DNA of 64,000 nucleotides, from contig VZRZ01001925.1 in assembly GCA_013398175.1 (NCBI GenBank), positions 35,377 through 99,376 of the forward strand, given 5' to 3'. A program made the translations under genes and the position numbers. The notes beneath the pieces were generated by a model. The model did no database searches. It was given only the letters and a program-made list of their open reading frames with translations, and had not been told where the DNA came from. Below are positions 56,693 to 64,000 of this stretch, piece after piece (within the stretch, counting starts at the first letter, position 1; every line of letters starts with the position of its first letter). The DNA comes from Climacteris rufus. Taxonomy: Eukaryota; Chordata; Aves; Passeriformes; Climacteridae.

Positions 56693-58317
56693 ATGGGGAC
56701 AAACCCTGCTGTTTTCTGCACCAAGACCCCATTTCCAGTGTGTTCCATTTTCCCTGAAAACCCCATTTTCCCCAGGATCCATCCTTGCTGATCCTGGCTC
56801 CTGCACAGCCTCTTCCAGCCATGGAGTGGGAGGGAGGCAAACCCTGTCTGAACCATTTTCCAGATTTTTTTCCCTTTTATATGAATCTGATTAACATTAA
56901 CATGAGTTTAAAGACCTGAGCTTTATTTCTTTACTCCCAATTTCTTTATTTCTTCATTCCCAATCATCCCACTGAGGTGCCACCTCTCATTACCAGGGGA
57001 GCTTTGCCAACTCCATCAGCAGCACACACAGAAGGAAGCCCAGGGATGACCTTCAAGGGCTCCATGGGCTTCAGAGGAAATAAATCCAAATGCAAACCCA
57101 GATTTACTGCTGCAGGTCAGGAACCAAGAGCTTTACACAACACCTGACAGCATGTTCTGCTCTCCTTCAGACTCTCCATCAGTAGAGGAGCACTGCCAGG
57201 GGAACAGGTTTCCCTGGATCTGTCCTTTTTCTGTATTAATTACAAAGTGAAGGGATTTAACTCATGGGAATCAAGAATATTCTTGCAATTCAACAGCACG
57301 AGTCTGACTGAGGCTGACTTAGGGGCCACACTCAGTTGCTGCCCTTGGCTTTGGTGGTGTCAAGGAGGCAGCAGGGCTGGCTTTACTCTGGTGTGGAGCT
57401 TAACTATGGCAACATTGTGTGCCCTTGAAACTTATTATGTGCCCTTTAAACCTTATTATGTGCCTTGCTGCAGAGCTCTGCCTGTCCTGGTCATAAAGAC
57501 ATTGAGGATGATGCAGCCATGGGGATGAACACCAGCCTTGGGCAGCACAGGAGGCATCAGGGATTCAGTTTTTGCATTTACAACTGAATTTTCAGAAGTC
57601 AGGGGCATGGCCAGGGTGAGACAGGCAGTGCCATGGACCATGCAAGGTGGGACACAGCACCCATCTGCTGAGCAGCAAGTGCCTTCCTAAATTCCAGCAA
57701 AAAAAGGTACATTTGTCTTGGGTTCTGCCAGTTTAATCCAGACCTTTTATGTTGGAGAAGATCTGCCAGCTGCTAAGGAAGAGAATAATTTATTGTCCTT
57801 ATTTTAAATTGAAATGAAGGGAAAGTTTAGAAGACGGGTGTTGGAGAAATGGGGAAGGTTATGAAATGTGGCTTAAAAAATTCTAAAATTTAAAATAGCT
57901 TGCTCACATTTCAGCCATGGCAGCCTCCTGAGGAAATACTGTATTAAGACAATTTTTAAAAAAACTTTTATTATGTGGCCAATAGACCACAACGGCTCCG
58001 TTTATCCATTAAATATGCAATCATACACTTTTTCTTTACAGTGCATGTTATTTATCCATCAGAGCAGAACAAGTCTGTGAGTGCAATTATGGATATGGGC
58101 CATGTGCTGCAAATGCTTCTGAAAATTTGCAGAAAAAACACAGAAATCTGAGCCCTGGCTCAGAGAACTCCTGCAGGAGCCTCCTGCTCACAAGAACCCC
58201 ATCACAGACCCCCCTTAAGAAGCAGAGACACTGCATTTTTCCTGGGACATCCCCCTCCAACGATGTCTTAGCCCAAATGCCTCCTTCCAAGCAGCTGCCT
58301 ATTTTTTTATATCATTA
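56693..58317. other. TOX2 upstream intron, no feature seen
   Basis: No upstream TOX2 exon found. AT-rich around 57,880-58,060. Confidence 0.45.
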
Positions 58318-58637
58318 AAGGGAGCCCATAGAAAAGATGGGGACAGACTTTCAATCAGGGCCTGTGGTGATAGGACAAGGGGGAATGGTTTTAAAGTAAG
58401 AGGGTGATTTAGGTCAGATTTAAGGAAGAAGTTTCTCACAATGGAGGTGGTAAAACACTGGCACAGGGTGCCCAGAGAAGCTGTGGCTGCCCCATCCCTG
58501 GAAGTGTCCAAGGCCAGGTTGGACAGGGCTTGGAGCAACCTGGGACAGTGGAAGGTGTCCCTGCCCATGGCAGGGGTGGAACAGGATGAGGTTTAAAGTC
58601 CCTTCCAACCCAAACCATTCTACAATTCTGTGATAAA
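58318..58637 (+). mobile_element. CR1 LINE 3' fragment
   Basis: Plus orientation: GGTGATAGGACAAGGGGGAA, GGTGGTAAAACACTGGCACA, AGAAGCTGTGGCTGCCCCAT and GGTTTAAAGTCCCTTCCAAC, ending AATTCTGTGAT. Confidence 0.92.
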
Positions 58638-60584
58638 AAACCTGGTTTTAGTTGTTGGTTCTTCTCTCCCTCTCTCACATCTCCATGTCTTCTCCCCCAG
58701 TCCAGGACGTTCTGCAGAGGGACAGGTACAGCTCCTCACATGCACCCTGCTGACCACAGTCTGGACAGGCAGGAACTGCCCCCACCACTCACTACACTAC
58801 ATTTCACTCACTACATTGCCACTCACTACATTTCTCTCCACTTCCCTTTTTTATTTATTTTAAATGCAATTTTGGAAACAACACAGCAGGCTGCCACCTC
58901 CCCATCACTCCTGGTGATGGCTCCTGCTGTCCTCAGGACTGAGGAGGGCAAGCACTGGAAAAGCCACGTGTGTTTTCCAGATGTAAAATGTTTGGGGTGA
59001 AAAGGAAGGCGAGTGGTTTGTGTGCAGACTGGAGCTCCTTGCACAGGCTTAGGGGTGAGGATGGCCCTCACTCCAGCTGGGGAAATGGTTATTCCTGCTT
59101 GCCCCTGTGGGATTCTGCAGACACTGAGCTGTTTCAGGTGGCATCCAAAGCAGGTGATATTCCCCTCAAGAAAGATCCAAGGGAAGAGACACCCAGGAGA
59201 AGGATTCCAAGGTTCTCTGCAGCACGTGGCCTAATTAGGCAAGTAAACGATGAATGAAATTGTGATGATGGCAAACCACAGAGAAAGGAGGTAATGAATG
59301 CAATGCTTGTGTGAAAGCAAACAGCCTCCTGGTCCTGGGGGATGCAATCCCAGCCCTGGGCTCACTGGGGCTGTTCCATGACTTTCCCCTCCCCAAAGGG
59401 CTCAGCATCCCCACAGAGCCTGATGGAAGCACACATGGAATTCAATAAGCACCCTCCAAATGTGATCAGCTCTGTCTCTGGGAGGAGCAGCTGCAAGAGC
59501 CAGGTCAGATCCCATCTCCATCCTGGGAATTCGGCACAACAAGCTCACCACGAGGTGCTGCAAAAGGCTCGGGGTGGGTTTGCAGCCTCTGCTGAAAAGA
59601 TGTTTTGCATCTCAGAGGAAACCCAGAGTGCAATGTGATGTAGTCATAGCTAAAGTAATTAAGTGCATCTTACTTAGCAGATTCCCAAAGGCTGTGCTAA
59701 CTCAAAGACAGCTTCTTTTTTTCCACGATATTTCAATTCTTTTAATGAATATGCATATCAGGCCCATAAACACTCCAGCTAATCCTAGGAAGGAGAGAAA
59801 AACAGGCTGACAAACAGCACATGGTCCATGCTCCTTGTTTCTGGGGAGAAGGGGAATTCAGTGAGTGACAAACGCTGAGAGGAACAGCCCAGTCAGGGGC
59901 TGGGGTGCTCTGCTAACATAGAGAATGTTTGAAATGTGTCAAGCCCACCATCAACTTAACTGTTCCCCAAAATTCTGATGTAAAAAGCAGCTCTTTCCAG
60001 CGATATGGGGTACAGCACCAGCCAGCAGACCTGGGGCTCAGGTCCCAGGATCTGGCAGGGATGGCTGCTGCCGTGGAATGCCCTCTCCTGCTAAATCCTA
60101 ATGCCAAAGTGAAGCCTTGAGGCAGGTCCCACCCCATAACCACCTTCTGCCTTTGCTTTCCCTGGGTTTTTTCTCCTTTTCCTCCTCTCACCTTCCTTGG
60201 TCTCGGCGACACCCTGAACAAACACACTTCTGTCCTGGTGGCAGAAGTACAAATCCAGAGGCTCGGTGTTACTCCCCCTTGGTGTGCTCTGCCCTTGGAG
60301 CCCTGCTGGCTGCTTGGCTGGGCTGCAATCCCGGGTGGGATCCATGCCAAGCCACTTGCTGATGTTACCCAGCAGGAAAAGAAGAAATTTGGCTGGAGTT
60401 TGCCACACCACACTGTCTGACCCCATTGCACTGAATCCCTCTGAGCTCAAGTGGGAATTGCAAAAGACTGTGGCCAGGATGAGCAGGAGTGGGGAGGTGG
60501 AGCAACCCCACTGAGGGGATCACTCAGTGTGCCAGGGAGCACATGGGCACCACCAGACTTCCATGCAGGGAAGGACGTGGTGGT
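58638..60584. other. TOX2 upstream intron, no feature seen
   Basis: Only CACTCACTACA-type short repeats near 58,780-58,830. No exon recognised. Confidence 0.45.
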
Positions 60585-61212
60585 GATGGATGAGAGGCTG
60601 GACATGAGCTGGGAATGGGCACTGGCAGCCCAGGAACCCAACCATGTCCTGGGCTCACCCCACAGTGTGGTGCAGAGGTGAGGGGGGATTCTGCCCCTCT
60701 GCCCCACTCAGGTGAGACCCCACCTGCAGAGCTGCCCCCAGCCCTGGGGTCCCCAACTTTAGAAGGGGTGGAGAGAGTCCAGAGGCCATGGAGATGCTCC
60801 AAGAGCTGGAGTACTTCTGTTCTGGAGACAGGTTGGAAAAAATGGGAAAGAAGAGAAGGCTCTGGGGATGCCTTAGAGCCCTTCCAGTGCACAAAGGGGC
60901 TTTTAGGAAAGATGGGGACAAACCTGTTAGCTGGGCCCACTGTGACAGGACAAAGGGAGATGGTTTTAAAGTAAAAGAAGGTTGATTTAGACTAGATATA
61001 AGGAAGAATTTTTTTATGATGAAGGGGGTAAAACACAGGTTTCCCAGAGAAGCTGTGGCTGCCCCATCCCTGGAAGTGTCCAAGGCCAGGTTGGATGGGG
61101 CTTGAAGCAACTTGGGATAGTGGAAGGTGTCCCTGGCCATGGCAGGGGGTGAGATGGGATGAGCTTTAAGGTCCCTTCCAAGCCAAACCATTCCATGATT
61201 CCATAATCCCAT
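60585..61212 (+). mobile_element. CR1 LINE fragment, longest copy in the window (about 630 bp)
   Basis: Plus orientation. The 5' part encodes the decayed end of the CR1 reverse-transcriptase frame (readings such as ERLDMSWEWALAAQ and VRPHLQSCPQ). The 3' part has GATTTAGACTAGATATAAGG, AGAAGCTGTGGCTGCCCCAT and GCTTTAAGGTCCCTTCCAAG. Frames are broken, so it is inactive. Confidence 0.93.
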
Positions 61213-61429
61213 CCTTCCCAGGGTAAGTTAACATGGATGGGCTGAGCAGAGCTGTCAAAGCCTTCCTTGCCCGTGGTCTTCCTCCCCAGGCAAGGCAAGC
61301 AGCTACTCCAGGGGCAGTCACAAGGCTCATTGGCAGCACAGCTCCCCTCTCCTTGGGTTTGTTCCCAAGAACAAGCCATTATAATCACAATCAGCCAGGG
61401 AGAGAAATTATCTGCTGAACAGCTTTGAA

Positions 61430-61885
61430 GCAAAGTTTTCCCAGCAGGCTTTTTCTGTATTGAAGTTTCAATGTAAACGCATCACCATAGCTGAAATGCT
61501 TAAAGATGATTTACTTAAAAAAGAGAGAGAGCAGGAGAGAGAAGAGCTGATAAGAAAATATATCCCCAATTACCACCCCTCCTCTTCCCGATTTGTAACT
61601 GCTCCTAATAAACTTTCATGGTCTATGTAAAATGCTTTAGTGCAGTGACAAATTTCTGCTGGAATTTGAGATGTCTTGTTCAGAGTAATAGCTATCTCAC
61701 ACAGGTGCCCAGCTGCTATTGTAAAATCAGTAAGCATTTAATTGAAACAAATGACTATAATAATAGTACATTATCCCTGCAGGCTCATAGCCATAACAGT
61801 TTTAATTATTGAGTTAAGAGTCAAACTAATTTATCCTTTAAAGTAACAGCCACATCTTTGGTTCCACCGATCATCCTATTACGAA
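61430..61885. other. TOX2: Repeat-free AT-rich block, candidate conserved element
   Basis: Bounded by CR1-containing and GC-richer sequence. It has many unique AT-rich words (GTTTTAATTATTGAG, CCCCAATTACC, GCATTTAATTGAAAC) and no transposon similarity. Confidence 0.35.
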
Positions 61886-63000
61886 CACGAGGGGAACAGT
61901 TGGAAAGGATTTAAAAAGGAAGTAATTTATTTTGGTAGGGGTGGGGGGGCATTTATCATATGGCAGAGGCTTTCTCTGTGCAGTGGCGTTCCCAGCTGTG
62001 GTTGTCACTTTTCATCCAGTTCCCAGAGGGACCAAGCACTCCTCTGCCAGCTCCTGGGGATCTGTACCCCCACAGGATGCCATGGGGGGGTTTAGCTGGC
62101 CTGGCAGCAGCAGCACAGGAACCCATGGGAACTGGTGGTGCCAGCTTTGGAGGTCTGGGCACACAGATTTACACTGAAATTACAGTTTCTCTTCACTGAA
62201 CACAGCGGAAAAAAAAAAGGTTTTACAGACTCAAGTTTGCAAACATGATCTGAAGGAGCATCTCTGAGCTCAGAGCCAGGCAGCAAAGAGGAAGGCTCCA
62301 CATCTATGATTTAAAAAAATGTTTTGGAGACACAGACATGGCCTGGGGCAGGTTTGGAGGCACAGCCTTCCCCAGCCCTCGGTCTCATGAGCCTTCCTGC
62401 TTTTGTTGTGGGGGTTGTGACAGGGGATCTGAAGCACCCCTGTGAGCCTGGGGGGCACGACACGGGGAGGGGATGGAGAGGGGATGGCTGCAGGGGGCTG
62501 GGGCTCCCCTCCCTGCCAGGTGGGGTGCAGAAACTGCCCAGGAGGTGGGTTCACTTGTCAAATACCCCATGGGTGATCGCTGCAGCAAGCCTGGAGTGCA
62601 GCCTGCACGGCCCTGGAGCTCACACCCCAACAGTGGCCAGACTGGAAGCCTTCACCAGTCTGTCCTTCAGCAGAGCACTTGCAGAGTCAGCCCCCTCCTG
62701 CTCTGGCCAAAAGACACAGAGCTCTGCACTCTCTCCATGTTCCCCACCCTGCTCCTTGCTCTGGGTGCTTTTTGGACTTCTCCATCAGCAGTGGCCACCC
62801 CAAAGCATCTCACATCCCCTTTCCAGAGCCACTGTCTCTGAGGAGAGGAGTCCTCATCTTGAAAGACCTTTTCTGCTCCTGCAAGAGGGACAATACTGGT
62901 TCTCCAAACACATATTTGTTATTGGGGATCAGATAATCAGGCCAAAAGCTCTGCATCTCTGCCTTCTGCCACTTTCCTGCTCACTGCATCATCTGCCAAC
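61886..63000. other. TOX2 upstream intron, no feature seen
   Basis: No gene or recognised repeat. Confidence 0.45.
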
Positions 63001-63460
63001 TGCACTGGCAATTATTTAATGCTTCCTTTGGCAGAAACATGACAAACTCCAGGAAGACAGAGTGACAATCCAGCCCACCAAACCTGTGCAATGTTGGGTT
63101 TGTATTGTTCAACTTGCTCAATAGACTTTGTGCTTCCAAGTCAAATGTCTTGCAGATGTCTAAGTATGTTATGTTAACACTGTTACCTCTATCACCCAAA
63201 CCTGTAATCTCATCAAAAAAGATATCAAGTTAGTTTGACAAGATTTGTTTTCCATCAGCCCATGTTGATTGGCATTAATTATATTACCTTTCCTTAATTC
63301 TTTATTAATTGAGGCCTGGATCTGCCACTCCATTATTTTGCTGAGGATTGATGACAGACTGACAGGTCTGTAATTACCTGGGCTGTTCTGTTTCCCTTTT
63401 TAAATATTTGCACATTAGCTCTTTTCCAGTCCCCCAGAGCTTCCCCAATATTACAAGAAT
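63001..63460 (-). mobile_element. Ancient CR1-like LINE, reverse-transcriptase remnant
   Basis: The minus strand reads PGNYRPVSLSSILSKIMEWQ, then ANQHGLMENKSCQTNLIS, a frame break at a T run near 63,215, then NSVNITYLDICKTFD. These are the conserved NYRPVSL, QHGF..KSC.TNLI and YLDFSKAFD blocks of CR1/L3-type LINE reverse transcriptases. It is more diverged than the 3'-end CR1 copies and is a pseudogene fragment. Confidence 0.8.
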
Positions 63461-63755
63461 TATCAAATACCAGCATTAGCAGAGCTGCTCAGTCAGTTAT
63501 CTGAAGCCATGTACAGACAAGCTCAGCCTGATGGCTCACAGGAAACCTGAGCAGACAAATATGAGGAAAGAAACTTTTATGGTTTAAGTGCTTGAAATAA
63601 AACCCCAACCTTTCTATCTAATGTTGGCAGTTTCAAATGCAATGCTTTCAAGCATGAAGCTCCACCCTAAAGTCACACAGTGTCCCCAGAAAAGGCTCCC
63701 AGGGCTTCTTCTGGTTGTGTTTTTGTATGAATGGACTGAGAGCAGCTCTGAGGAG
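63461..63755. other. TOX2 upstream intron, no feature seen
   Basis: Spacer between two LINE fragments. Confidence 0.4.
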
Positions 63756-64000
63756 GGCTTGGGTGGATGAAAAGCTGAACATGACCTGGCCCTGTGTACT
63801 GGGAGCCCAGAAATCCAATTGTTTCCCAGGTTTATCCCAGTGTGGGCAGCAGGAGAGGGGAGGATTCAGCCCCTCTGCTCTGGTGAGGCCCCACCTGCAG
63901 AGCTGCCCCCAGCTCTGGGGTCCCTAAAGTAAGAAGGATGTGGAGCTGCTGGAGTGAATCCAGAGGAGACCATGAAGATGCTCCAAGGGCTGGAGCCCTT
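63756..64000 (+). mobile_element. CR1 LINE fragment running off the window
   Basis: Plus orientation: GGTGAGGCCCCACCTGCAGA, GCTCTGGGGTCCCTAAAGTA, AAGAAGGATGTGGAGCTGCT and AGATGCTCCAAGGGCTGGAG. It is the reverse-transcriptase C-terminal region and continues beyond base 64,000. Confidence 0.9.

Overview
The window is vertebrate nuclear DNA, and I read it as bird (no species call). It holds two spliced protein genes with GT/AG-type introns, polyadenylation signals and long non-coding spacers. About thirty fragments of the avian CR1 LINE are scattered through it, with the family's 3' end (…CTTTAAGGTCCCTTCCAACC…TTCTGTGATT). One solo avian retroviral LTR is also present. There are no operons, CRISPR arrays or prokaryotic features, and I found no undescribed system.

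Left edge (about 1-1,650, + strand): the last three coding exons and 3'UTR of SNTA1 (alpha-1-syntrophin), a dystrophin-associated adaptor. The two introns in view are short (75 and 272 bp) and the region is GC-rich.

Middle (about 1,650-30,820): about 29 kb without a convincing gene. It contains CR1 fragments in both orientations, a 36-bp minisatellite, a CTAT/CCAT microsatellite, a 76-bp tandem duplication and a duplicated segment joined by a single N. It also holds the solo LTR and several repeat-poor AT-rich stretches that could be conserved regulatory DNA.

Right half (about 30,820-64,000, - strand): the 3' part of TOX2, a TOX-family HMG-box transcription factor. Six coding exons are visible at 55,722-55,961, 50,918-51,145, 40,960-41,040, 38,742-39,149, 37,358-37,488 and 31,977-32,013. 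A 3'UTR of about 1.15 kb with clustered polyadenylation signals follows. The 5' exons lie beyond base 64,000. The last intron appears to use a non-canonical GC donor.

SNTA1 and TOX2 converge tail to tail. Both are on human chromosome 20 but far apart, so the spacer probably contains an ancestral rearrangement junction. The two proteins have no known shared pathway, and their proximity is best read as a matter of chromosome structure.
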